A DNA stretch of 64,000 bases. It comes from Clostridium sp. Its GTDB lineage: Bacteria > Bacillota > Clostridia > Lachnospirales > Lachnospiraceae. The stretch is taken from contig JAMOZY010000010.1 in NCBI GenBank assembly GCA_023667695.1, positions 1 through 64,000 on the forward strand, read 5' to 3'. Shown piece after piece: positions 32,125 through 40,065 of this stretch; position 1 is the first letter of the stretch, and the number at the start of each line of letters is the position of its first letter. The position numbers and the translations under genes are program-made. The notes under the pieces were generated by a model that worked only from the letters and a program-made list of their open reading frames with translations, was not told the DNA's origin and searched no databases.

Positions 32125-34678
32125 GAAAAAAGTGAATACGGATATCTGCTTATCTGATGGTATTGTGATGAAACAGCCCTTGCAGATGGAGACTAGCAGC
32201 TGGCTTCAGAACTGTATGGTAAAGAGCCTTCTGGTATTCAGTGTGGTGTTTGGAAGTATCGGCTGCTTTTTGAGCAGCTTTGATTTAGAGTATTATATAC
32301 TTCCTTCCGCAGTGATTTTATTTGCTATGGCACTGCTGTTTACCACGATTTATTACCGCGGGTGGATTATGGATGCCGCCTATATTATATTTTTTGTCTT
32401 GTTTATTTTTCTGGTACGGGGATTTCAGATATATATTAACAGCGGATATTATCTGATTATCAACCGTATATTTGAAACAGTAGAGGCATATTTTGATTTG
32501 CCAGGTATGCAGTATTATGAGATTTCCGCCAGTAATGAATTATTGGCAGTTTCTGTTATTACGGTTTTTATAGGAACCGTCATGATGATTGTGGGTAACG
32601 TGATTATTTCCAGAACCATGAATGTATGGTTTCTGCTGGCAATGACAGGATTTTTATGGATTCTTCCGATGTATTTTCGTTTGGAACCGGATGCCTTTTA
32701 TGTGATTCTTCTGGTGACCGGATATATTGCGGTCTGGTCTATTCGAAGCAGTGGCGCCTATGGCATGGACCGAAAGCACAAGGACTATAAATGGAAGGAT
32801 AAAAAGGGAAAGAAGCTTCGTATCTGGTATGTGCAGGATGCGGCTACTATGCTGCAGGGCATGGCTGCTTTTATCCTTGCAGTTCTTCTGGTATACGGTA
32901 TGACCGCCATGCTTGGGGGAAAAGATACCTTCAATATCCGATATACACAGAATCCATATAAGGAAGAGTCGGAGGATTTTGTTCAGGAGCTTTCTACCAG
33001 GGGCTGGTCTTTTTTTGACCGATATGCATCAACCGGCGGCATCAGTGGCGGACAGCTCGGGGGTGTTGGCTCCGTCCGTCCGGATTATCAGACGGATTTG
33101 ATTGTTACCTTTGCTCCATATAGCTATGAACCGGTTTATCTAAAGGCATTTACCGGAATTGATTATATTTCCCAGGAATCCAAGTGGATTAATAGGATGG
33201 TCACAAATGAGGACTATGCATCGGATAAGACCGGATATGAAGGGGATTTTCTGAAATACCTATGGAACATCAAATATGATGGATATGCATGGCGTAACGA
33301 TATATATCCGGAGTTTAAGGCGGATTTTGAAATCGATGAGGCGGTCTTGGGAAGAGGAGTCATGCGGATTCAAAATGTAGATGGAGCGGTTGATTATCCA
33401 TATATTCCGTATTATACAATACCGGGAAGCTTCACAAAGTGGACCCAGGCAACTACCAGGTGGAATAACCAGACCCTTGCTGTGGATGAAAAAGATATCG
33501 TTTCCGGATATATCGGAAGAAATCAGATGGCAGTTTATGAATATTTTCCATTGCTAGAGGAAGAAGCAATACTGGAGCATATGGAACCGACAAATGAAAT
33601 GCAGGGGGAGGCATCCTATTCGATGGTATCGGAGGAGCAGCTTGCAGCAGCAACGATAGAGCTGGTAAATGAGGCGGATGTTGTTGTACAGGCAGAAGCA
33701 TTGTATCTGACTGTGCCGGAGGAATGCCGGGATGCAGTTGCCGCAGCTAGCGAGGCAGCCGGAATTATGGAAGGAGACAGCCGGGAAGAAATCATACAGA
33801 AGGTAAAGGATTACTTTGAAGCGGAATTTTTGTATACCACCCGTCCGGGAAGAACGCCGAATGGTGCGGATTTTATTACCCATTTTTTGGATGAGAAGCG
33901 GGGCTATTGTGCGCATTTTGCTACAGCCGCTGCTATGATTTACCGCTATAATGGAATCCCGGCACGATACATTGAGGGCTATGTCATTACTTATGAAGAC
34001 ATTATGAACAGCGATTTAAATGAAGATTATTCATATGAAAGCTTTTATTCCGGAGATTCCCTGCTGGGTGTCACCGGTGTGGTTGATGTAGAGGTTACGG
34101 ATGCCAGAGCCCATGCATGGGTGGAGGTATTTGACCCGGCATTTGGCTGGAAGCCGGAGGAAGTGACGACTGCGGCGATTGCGCCGGAGGAAGAGCTGGA
34201 GAGCTTCTGGGATGTATTTGGAGATGAGAGTGAGGATGGCGATTTACTGAATAACAACGGCTTTGAATTGGAAACCATGGATTTGAATCTGGATGATATT
34301 CAGGGCATCTGGATTGGCTTGATTATCGTATTGGTACTACTGCTTCTGCTATATGGGGGAAAGAGGGGATATCATAGCTGGAAGGATTATCGTTCCTGGC
34401 ATACAGAGGATTCCAATGAAAATGTGATTGCATATTATCATTTAATCAGTGAAAGACTGAGAAAAAGGGATTCTCGTTATGCACAATGTCCGACCTACCA
34501 GAAGCAGCTGCAATATATTGCTGGACGATGTGAGGAATGGAATTGGAATGCGGAGCAGATGGCAGAATTACTGGAGACTGCCTGCTATAGCAGAAACGGG
34601 ATTTCCGATTTTGACTGTAAGCGGCTGATGCTGGAGCTTGCAGATATTGAGAAGAAGGTGAAAAAATGGAAGCGTTAA
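32108..34678 (+). CDS. Transglutaminase-like membrane protein (TgpA type)
   Basis: 856 residues. Seven or so membrane segments occupy the first 270 residues, then an external domain, then a transglutaminase core with the triad Cys601 (RGYCAHFATA), His669 (ARAHAWVEV) and Asp676 (FDPAFGW). A last membrane segment (about 735-755) is followed by a cytoplasmic helical tail. This is the layout of TgpA/YebA-like proteins, which may crosslink or cleave peptides on the outside of the cell. AGGAG is placed correctly for ATG 32108 inside the end of the DUF58 gene, so translation is coupled. Confidence 0.9.
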   Translation: MGFFRKKKVNTDICLSDGIVMKQPLQMETSSWLQNCMVKSLLVFSVVFGSIGCFLSSFDLEYYILPSAVILFAMALLFTTIYYRGWIMDAAYIIFFVLFIFLVRGFQIYINSGYYLIINRIFETVEAYFDLPGMQYYEISASNELLAVSVITVFIGTVMMIVGNVIISRTMNVWFLLAMTGFLWILPMYFRLEPDAFYVILLVTGYIAVWSIRSSGAYGMDRKHKDYKWKDKKGKKLRIWYVQDAATMLQGMAAFILAVLLVYGMTAMLGGKDTFNIRYTQNPYKEESEDFVQELSTRGWSFFDRYASTGGISGGQLGGVGSVRPDYQTDLIVTFAPYSYEPVYLKAFTGIDYISQESKWINRMVTNEDYASDKTGYEGDFLKYLWNIKYDGYAWRNDIYPEFKADFEIDEAVLGRGVMRIQNVDGAVDYPYIPYYTIPGSFTKWTQATTRWNNQTLAVDEKDIVSGYIGRNQMAVYEYFPLLEEEAILEHMEPTNEMQGEASYSMVSEEQLAAATIELVNEADVVVQAEALYLTVPEECRDAVAAASEAAGIMEGDSREEIIQKVKDYFEAEFLYTTRPGRTPNGADFITHFLDEKRGYCAHFATAAAMIYRYNGIPARYIEGYVITYEDIMNSDLNEDYSYESFYSGDSLLGVTGVVDVEVTDARAHAWVEVFDPAFGWKPEEVTTAAIAPEEELESFWDVFGDESEDGDLLNNNGFELETMDLNLDDIQGIWIGLIIVLVLLLLLYGGKRGYHSWKDYRSWHTEDSNENVIAYYHLISERLRKRDSRYAQCPTYQKQLQYIAGRCEEWNWNAEQMAELLETACYSRNGISDFDCKRLMLELADIEKKVKKWKR

Positions 34679-35967
34679 CAAGAGTAATACAGGAAGGAGT
34701 AACCGCCTTTCATGTGGCTGCTTATGTGAAGAAGGAATTATTGGAGTGTGGATTTCAGGAATTAACCTATGGGGAGGCATGGCAGGTGGAACCGGGGAAG
34801 CAGTATGTGATTATGCCCTATCCATCGATGCTGATTGCAATCAGTGTAGGAGAGTTAAAAAATGATACTGCTTTACGGCTGGCAGTCGCCCATACGGATT
34901 CTCCATGCCTGAAGATAAAGTCAAATCCGGAATTGCCGGGGAATTACTATATTCGTATGAATGTAGAACCCTATGGCGGCCTGTTGAAGGACACCTGGTT
35001 TGACCGCCCTTTGGGAATTGCAGGCAAGGTGGTTTTAAAAGGCAGAGATGCATTCCATCCACAGATACGCTATATCAAGTCCGGGCAGGCCCTTTGTCTG
35101 ATTCCTTCTCTGGCACCTCATCTGGCGAAGGGAATGGATAAAAAGGAAATGAATGTACAGCAGGAACTCATTCCCCTTGTGGGTTTATATGGTTTGGAGG
35201 AAAAGGGAAAAGCAGAGGCTTCGGGGGATTTTTTATTAAGTTATCTGGAGCAGGGCTGGGAAATGAAAAAGGAGGAAGTTCTGGATTATGATTTATATCT
35301 TTATAATCCGGAACAGCCGGAGGCATTGGGTATCAACAGGGAATTGGTCAACGCACCGAGAATTGATAATCTGGCATCGGTGGCTGCCCTTCTGGAAGCA
35401 ATGCAGAGTATGAATTCCCACGCCCATGCCAATATTGCAGTAGCAGCAATGTTTGATAACGAGGAAATTGGAAGCCGTTCGAAGCAGGGGGCAGATTCCA
35501 TGCTTTTGCAGCAGATATTGCAGAAGCTGGGGAGTGCGTTGGATGTAGAAGATTCGCTATGGAATGATATGGTGGCGAAGGGCTTTTTATTGTCCATGGA
35601 TGGGGCGCAGGGACATCATCCCAACTATCCGGATAAAAGCGACCCTACCAATCCGGTTTATCTGGGACGGGGACCGGTGATTAAGACCAGTGCCAGCCAG
35701 CGGTATCTGTCGGACAGCCAGGCTTCCGCTATTATAAAAGCCTTGTGTCAGTATGCTGGTGTGCCGTGGCAGCAGCAGGTGAACCGTTCCGGTATGCCGG
35801 GCGGACAGACTCTGGGACCAATTTTATCCTCCTATCTTCCGATGCTGGGTGCAGATGTGGGGATACCGATGCTTGCCATGCATTCCGCAAGAGAACTGGC
35901 AGCCTGGGAGGATTATAAGGGCCTGGTGGAGCTGGCAAAGGCGTTTTATCAGTATAGCGCTGTATGA
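34666..35967 (+). CDS. apeB: M18 family aminopeptidase
   Basis: 433 residues, typical length. Zinc-site and family motifs are present: VAHTDSPCLKIK, GGLLKDTWFDRPLGIAGKV, NAPRIDNLASV, AMFDNEEIGSRSKQGADS, and the C-terminal MHSARELA with a zinc histidine. It removes N-terminal residues, usually acidic or neutral ones, from peptides in the cytoplasm. The gene overlaps the end of the transglutaminase gene by 13 bases and so belongs to the MoxR operon. Housekeeping in nature. Confidence 0.93.
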   Translation: MEALTRVIQEGVTAFHVAAYVKKELLECGFQELTYGEAWQVEPGKQYVIMPYPSMLIAISVGELKNDTALRLAVAHTDSPCLKIKSNPELPGNYYIRMNVEPYGGLLKDTWFDRPLGIAGKVVLKGRDAFHPQIRYIKSGQALCLIPSLAPHLAKGMDKKEMNVQQELIPLVGLYGLEEKGKAEASGDFLLSYLEQGWEMKKEEVLDYDLYLYNPEQPEALGINRELVNAPRIDNLASVAALLEAMQSMNSHAHANIAVAAMFDNEEIGSRSKQGADSMLLQQILQKLGSALDVEDSLWNDMVAKGFLLSMDGAQGHHPNYPDKSDPTNPVYLGRGPVIKTSASQRYLSDSQASAIIKALCQYAGVPWQQQVNRSGMPGGQTLGPILSSYLPMLGADVGIPMLAMHSARELAAWEDYKGLVELAKAFYQYSAV

Positions 35968-36056
35968 TGATTTGCCCACAATCCCTTGGATGTCCGGAAG
36001 GAATGGGATTGAGCTGGAATCCGGAAGGGTAAGGATGAAGTATAGGGTTTGAGAAA

Positions 36057-36719
36057 ATGAAGGAATCAAAAAGAACGAATGACCGTTCGGCGTTCGAAGC
36101 AGATATACAACAGATGCGAAAGCTGCAGGGAGAAATCCGAAGGCTGCAACGAGCCGGAGCAACGGAGCCGGGGGATAAGAAAATTCCAAAGAAAAGCAGA
36201 AAAATGATTGTGGCAGCAGGCGGGGGAATGCTTCTGATACTGTGTCTGTTCCTATGGATGCAATACCGGATGCGGCTCGGACCGTATTCAGCGAATCCGA
36301 AGCTGGAGGCGGTAGAGCTGGTCCGGGTAGTAGACGGGGATACCCTCATTGTTCAGTATAAGGATGAAGAAGTAAGAGTCCGGCTGCTGACAGTGAATTG
36401 TGAAGAATCTGTACATCCGGATGCGAACCGGAATAACGCAGAAGGAGAGGCAGCAAGTGCATTTACCAAGGAGTACCTGGCGGATTATCCGGTATTGTAT
36501 CTGCAGTTTGATGAGGCATTATATGACCAGTATGACCGTCTGCTGGCATATGTATGGCTGGAGGATGAAGTTTCCCTGGATTCGAAAAAGGATGTAGAGC
36601 AGTATATGTTCAATGCCATTTTATTAGAAGAGGGATATGCAGAGACAGTGGTTTATGAACCCAATCATCGCTATGCCCAGTGGTTCTATGAAATAGAGGC
36701 GGATGCGAACAGGGATTAG
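36057..36719 (+). CDS. Membrane-anchored thermonuclease-like protein
   Basis: 220 residues. A charged helical N-terminus (coiled coil, about 15-40) leads to one membrane segment (about 50-68), then an SNase domain facing outside. VRVVDGDTLIV and EVRVRLLTVNCEES correspond to the metal site and first catalytic arginine of staphylococcal nuclease, and DRLLAYVWL to the second. Calcium-dependent cleavage of extracellular DNA or RNA is likely. The gene lies at the end of the chromosomal block; a strong hairpin terminator follows. Confidence 0.8.
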   Translation: MKESKRTNDRSAFEADIQQMRKLQGEIRRLQRAGATEPGDKKIPKKSRKMIVAAGGGMLLILCLFLWMQYRMRLGPYSANPKLEAVELVRVVDGDTLIVQYKDEEVRVRLLTVNCEESVHPDANRNNAEGEAASAFTKEYLADYPVLYLQFDEALYDQYDRLLAYVWLEDEVSLDSKKDVEQYMFNAILLEEGYAETVVYEPNHRYAQWFYEIEADANRD

Positions 36720-36734
36720 CAAATAATTAGAGAA

Positions 36735-36790
36735 ACAATGGGTATCCATCCGTTACATGATTTGGATGAATACCCATTGTTGTTTGTTTA
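36735..36790. terminator. Terminator after the nuclease gene, bidirectional
   Basis: ACAATGGGTAT-CC-ATCC and GGAT-GA-ATACCCATTGT arms form a long stem followed by TGTTTGTTTA. On the minus strand it ends the small 52-residue gene as well. Confidence 0.8.
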
Positions 36791-36946
36791 GTGCTTCTGT
36801 TGATTTGCCGGATAACCGTTTCCCTGTAAATCTGTTGTGTTTGTAAATGGTTCCTCTGCCGTTTCTTTATTCTTTCTGGGAACACTGCTTTCCCACAGAC
36901 CCTTCGGCATGGTAGGAATCGGCTTCTTCTTATCTGTTATTTTCAT
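36788..36946 (-). CDS. Small basic protein of 52 residues
   Basis: ATG 36946 with CTGGAGG seven bases upstream, stop 36788-36790 at the shared terminator. The sequence MKITDKKKPIPTMPKGLWES… is lysine/proline-rich at the start and polar after. A genuine ribosome site and terminator make it a real gene candidate. Function unknown. It lies in the boundary region between chromosome and conjugative element. Confidence 0.5.
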   Translation of the reverse strand: MKITDKKKPIPTMPKGLWESSVPRKNKETAEEPFTNTTDLQGNGYPANQQKH

Positions 36947-37021
36947 AAAAACCTCCAGTGCTTTGTGATTTTTATTCCCACAATCAGCGAGCCAAGTAGC
37001 TGTCTGCAGCGGGGTTATTGA

Positions 37022-37129
37022 CTAGTATGCTGAAAATGAGCAAGAATATTTCTCCAATTTCTGCAAAATGGCATACAGCACCATTGCGATAATGCAGAGT
37101 AGAATAATACCCAGTAAAACCCAGTCCAT
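37022..37129 (-). CDS. Small membrane peptide of 35 residues
   Basis: Minus-strand frame MDWVLLGIILLCIIAMVLYA… with one membrane helix and a short charged tail, stop at 37022-37024. There is no strong ribosome site, so it is tentative. It resembles the small hydrophobic peptides of type I toxin systems in size only. The rest of 36947-37331 holds a strong hairpin (37205-37233) and the hicA promoter. Confidence 0.3.
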   Translation of the reverse strand: MDWVLLGIILLCIIAMVLYAILQKLEKYSCSFSAY

Positions 37130-37204
37130 CTTAAATACCTGTGTCTGTATGGTGATAGGATGTGTTATTGCTGTCCTATCGGCAATACGGGGACTCTTTT
37201 CTTA

Positions 37205-37236
37205 GGACCGGTGTGCTTCCCACATGCCGGTCCGTT
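37205..37236 (+). terminator. Strong hairpin before hicA
   Basis: GGACCGG…CCGGTCC with an inner TGTG/CACA stem, followed by GTTTTA. The T run is weak, so the terminator call is moderate. It could mark the edge of the conjugative element. Confidence 0.45.
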
Positions 37237-37267
37237 TTAGGGGAGTGATAGAAAATTTATGCAAAAT

Positions 37268-37285
37268 GCAACTAAATATAGTTGC
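37268..37285. promoter_or_regulatory. Probable HicB operator
   Basis: Perfect inverted repeat GCAACTA-AATA-TAGTTGC. It overlaps the -35 box (37282-37287), where binding would block transcription; HicB antitoxins with a ribbon-helix-helix domain normally repress their own operon. Confidence 0.6.
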
Positions 37286-37310
37286 AAGCAAACGCGGGAA
37301 ATGATAAAAT
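37282..37310 (+). promoter_or_regulatory. hicAB promoter
   Basis: TTGCAA (37282-37287), 17 bases, TAAAAT (37305-37310), 21 bases before the hicA start. Confidence 0.55.
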
Positions 37311-37331
37311 ACAGACGAGGAGCAATAAGAG

Positions 37332-37583
37332 ATGAGTAAAAAGGAAAAACTAATTAAACGATTATTAGCCATGCCAAAGGATTTTACCTTTGATGAAATG
37401 GTATCTCTGCTGGCTTATTTTGGATATGATCTGAAACAGGGTGGAAGTGGTTCCGGAATTAAATTCATAAAAGAAGGTTCCAATGAAGTGATTAATTTCC
37501 ATAAACCACATCCCAGCGGTATATTAAAGAAATACATATTACAGCAGGTAATTGAAAAGCTGAAAAAGGAGGGATTACTGTGA
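37332..37583 (+). CDS. hicA: HicA-like toxin (mRNA interferase)
   Basis: 83 residues with the double-stranded RNA-binding-like fold of HicA: KRLLAMPKDFTFDEMVSLLAYFGYD, GSGSGIKF, and the catalytic histidine in INFHKPHPSGILKKY. HicA cleaves mRNA and is neutralised by HicB. GAGGAGC precedes ATG 37332. The stop overlaps the start of hicB by four bases. Confidence 0.88.
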   Translation: MSKKEKLIKRLLAMPKDFTFDEMVSLLAYFGYDLKQGGSGSGIKFIKEGSNEVINFHKPHPSGILKKYILQQVIEKLKKEGLL

Positions 37584-37918
37584 GTAATTTATTATCGTAT
37601 AAGAATTACAATGGAAGTGTGGAGTATTCGGAAGAGGATGAATGCTTGTTTGGAAAGGTTGTAGGACTGAAATCCTTGATTTCATACGAAGGTGCTTCTG
37701 TACAGGAGTTAAAAAGAGCATTTGAAACAGCAATAGATGAATATCTGGAAGATTGCCAGGAGCGGGGTGTAGAACCAGAGCAGCCATATAAAGGTTCTTT
37801 CAATGTCCGGATTAGTCCGGAGCTGCATAGAAGAATAGCAGTTTATGCAATTCAGCATGGGAAAAGCCTGAATTCAGCAGTAGAGGAAGCCATTGGAAAT
37901 ATAGTTCAGAGTAATTGA
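37580..37918 (+). CDS. hicB: HicB-like antitoxin
   Basis: 112 residues from GTG 37580. N-terminal HicB domain (YSEEDECLFGKVVGLKSLISYEG) and a C-terminal ribbon-helix-helix (FNVRISPELHRRIAVYAIQHGKSLNSAVEEAI) for DNA binding. It should bind HicA and repress the operon through the inverted repeat at 37268-37285. Likely a stability module of the conjugative element. Confidence 0.9.
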   Translation: MSNLLSYKNYNGSVEYSEEDECLFGKVVGLKSLISYEGASVQELKRAFETAIDEYLEDCQERGVEPEQPYKGSFNVRISPELHRRIAVYAIQHGKSLNSAVEEAIGNIVQSN

Positions 37919-37936
37919 TTGCAGGAAGGATAAAAT

Positions 37937-38137
37937 ATGGAGCGGATTATTAAAAATTCGGTCAAATGTAATTTATGTGGCGATATTATTGTTTCTGCGT
38001 CCAGACACGATTTTGTTACCTGTACATGTGGTACTTGTAGTGTTGATGGTGGAAATGATTATTTAAGACGGACCTATAGGAATTCCCGTGAAGACTTTAC
38101 GGAATTAAGTGAATTTGAAGAATTAGAAATCTCATAA
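37937..38137 (+). CDS. Small cysteine-rich protein after hicAB
   Basis: 66 residues, AGGAAGG before ATG 37937. Cysteines CNLCGD and CTCGTCSVDGG suggest a zinc site; the end DYLRRTYRNSREDFTELSEFEEL is conserved-looking in similar small proteins of Firmicutes (DUF7695-like). It ends before a terminator, so it belongs to the hicAB unit. Function unknown. Confidence 0.6.
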   Translation: MERIIKNSVKCNLCGDIIVSASRHDFVTCTCGTCSVDGGNDYLRRTYRNSREDFTELSEFEELEIS

Positions 38138-38170
38138 ATGCGAAAAGGAAAATCAAATAAGAGAGTGAAG

Positions 38171-38206
38171 CAGGCTATGCAAAATAAAATTGCAGGCCTG
38201 TTTTTA
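38171..38206 (+). terminator. Terminator of the hicAB unit
   Basis: CAGGC-TATGCAA and TTGCA-GGCCTG arms with TTTTTA following. Confidence 0.6.
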
Positions 38207-38238
38207 TATTTAAAATAAAAAGAAAAGAGGTACAAAAC

Positions 38239-39036
38239 ATGGGAAAAATCATTGCAGTTGTGAATCAGAAGGGCGGTGTGGGAAAGACCACTACCACCCT
38301 GAACCTGGGCTATGCCCTGGAAGAAGCGGGAAAGAAGGTATTGTTGATTGACTTTGACCCCCAAAGCTCTTTAACGGTATGTATGGGCTATGACGATACG
38401 GACATTCTGCCATGCACCATAGCCACGCTGATGCAGCGAGTCATGGAGGACATGGATTTGCCGGAGGATGATTCCTATATCTATCATTCCTTATCCAGTC
38501 CAGGAATCGCACTGGACTTTATTCCCTGCAGCATGGAGCTGTCAGCAGTGGATGTCAGTCTGGTAAATGCTGTCTGCCGGGAAAGTATCTTAAAGGGAAT
38601 CCTGAGTGGTCTGGCAGATGCGTATGATTATATTATCATCGACTGTTCCCCATCTCTTGGAATGCTTACCATTAATGCACTGGTAGCAGCACAGGCAGTC
38701 ATTATTCCGGTGACACCGGAGTATTTATCCGCCAAAGGCCTGGAAATCCTGTTGAAGAATATACTTCGGGTCAAGAAGAAAATCAATCCGGAGCTGGAAA
38801 TCGAAGGCATTCTGTTCACCATGTTCCGGGAACGGATGCGTCTCACCCAGACCGTAGAGGACATTATCTATCATACCTATGGAGAAGCAGTTCCAATTTA
38901 TGAAACTAAGATTCCATGTTCCATTAAGGTAGGAGAATCTAATCTCCAGAGCAAGTCGATTCTCCAGTATGCAAAGCATAATAAAGTGTCTTTGGCATAT
39001 AAGGCATTGGCAGAGGAGGTGGAGCGGCATGAGTAG
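38239..39036 (+). CDS. parA: ParA partition ATPase
   Basis: 265 residues. Deviant Walker A KGGVGKTTTTLNLG at about 11-24, Walker A-prime VLLIDFDPQSSL and Walker B YIIIDCSPSLG are all clear. ParA moves ParB-bound DNA; on conjugative elements it supports maintenance of the excised circular form. AAAGAGG before ATG 38239. The stop overlaps the parB start by eight bases. Confidence 0.95.
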   Translation: MGKIIAVVNQKGGVGKTTTTLNLGYALEEAGKKVLLIDFDPQSSLTVCMGYDDTDILPCTIATLMQRVMEDMDLPEDDSYIYHSLSSPGIALDFIPCSMELSAVDVSLVNAVCRESILKGILSGLADAYDYIIIDCSPSLGMLTINALVAAQAVIIPVTPEYLSAKGLEILLKNILRVKKKINPELEIEGILFTMFRERMRLTQTVEDIIYHTYGEAVPIYETKIPCSIKVGESNLQSKSILQYAKHNKVSLAYKALAEEVERHE

Positions 39037-40060
39037 TCTGAGAACAAACCGGAAGTTAATCAGTCTGGATGATATGTTTGGAAATACAGGCGAGGATAGC
39101 ACCTTGGGAGCAGCTGGCATACCGGAAGGTGGGAAACCGGGAAAGGCGGCTGCACCCATGTCCCTTGCCATAACCAAGCTTTATCCCAAAAAGAACCATA
39201 AGTTCCAGGTCAACCTGGGGAAGAAGAATGATGACCTCTTGCAGTCTATCCGGGACTTCGGTGTTCTGGAGCCGGTCATTGTCCGTCCCATGGAGCATCC
39301 GGTAGAGACGGATGCCTATGAGATTCTTGCCGGTCACCGTAGAACCGCTATGGCAAAGGAGGCGGGACTGACGGAAATTCCTGTAGTGATTAAGAGGGGG
39401 CTTTCAGAAACCGAGGCGGATTTAATCGAGACGGAAACCAATCTGCTGCAGCGTTCCTGGGAAGATATGAGCCACAGCGAGCGAGCAGAGGTACTATATG
39501 CCCATTATCATGCAGTAAACCAGCAGGGTGTCCGAACCGGCTTTTTAGAGGAAATTAATGCAGAAATTAAAAGCATTGCAAAGCCAGTAAATTCAATGGC
39601 GGAAGAGGGTTTGTCCCTAATAGGGACAAAAGGTAATGTAAGAGAATCCGGAGAGGCATATGAGCTGTCAAAAAATACAGTGGCAAGGTACTTAAGAATC
39701 CATACTCTGACCAGTGAATTAAAGGACCGGATGGATTTGGATGAGATTGCCTTATATGCAGGTGTTGAAATATCTTATCTGACTCCGGAGCATCAGGACC
39801 TGCTGGCTACCCTGTTGGATGCTTATAAGCTGGATATCCAGAAGGCAAAGGGCTTACGGACATTGGAAATGCAGGGAAAGCTGCAGGAGGACAGCATGAA
39901 AGAAATCCTGGCCGGAAAAAAGATGAAAAAGCCGGGACGGCCAAAGGCGGTCAGGATTAATCCGAATATCATAAACCGGTATTTTGAGGCAGGCACAAAG
40001 CAGAAAGAGATTGAGGAAACCATTGAGGCAGCACTGGAAGCGTATTTTAAAGGTAGGTGA
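39029..40060 (+). CDS. parB: ParB-like partition protein
   Basis: 343 residues from ATG 39029 (GGAGG nearby, overlap with parA). The ParB/Srx nuclease-like fold shows IRDFGVLEPVIVRP, ILAGHRRTAMAKEAGL and the ETNLLQRSWEDMSHSERAEVL stretch. A helix-turn-helix follows (YELSKNTVARYLRIHTL). A basic stretch AGKKMKKPGRPKAV lies near the C-terminus. A palindrome inside the gene (39610-39630) and the 16-bp palindromes elsewhere are candidate binding sites. Confidence 0.93.
   Translation: MSSLRTNRKLISLDDMFGNTGEDSTLGAAGIPEGGKPGKAAAPMSLAITKLYPKKNHKFQVNLGKKNDDLLQSIRDFGVLEPVIVRPMEHPVETDAYEILAGHRRTAMAKEAGLTEIPVVIKRGLSETEADLIETETNLLQRSWEDMSHSERAEVLYAHYHAVNQQGVRTGFLEEINAEIKSIAKPVNSMAEEGLSLIGTKGNVRESGEAYELSKNTVARYLRIHTLTSELKDRMDLDEIALYAGVEISYLTPEHQDLLATLLDAYKLDIQKAKGLRTLEMQGKLQEDSMKEILAGKKMKKPGRPKAVRINPNIINRYFEAGTKQKEIEETIEAALEAYFKGR
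39610..39630. promoter_or_regulatory. Perfect palindrome inside parB
   Basis: TTTGTCCCTA, one base, TAGGGACAAA. Ten-base arms are unlikely by chance within a coding sequence. It codes for part of EEGLSLIGTK. It may be a parS site, an operator or a coincidence of codon choice. Confidence 0.3.
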
Positions 40061-40065
40061 CTGGT

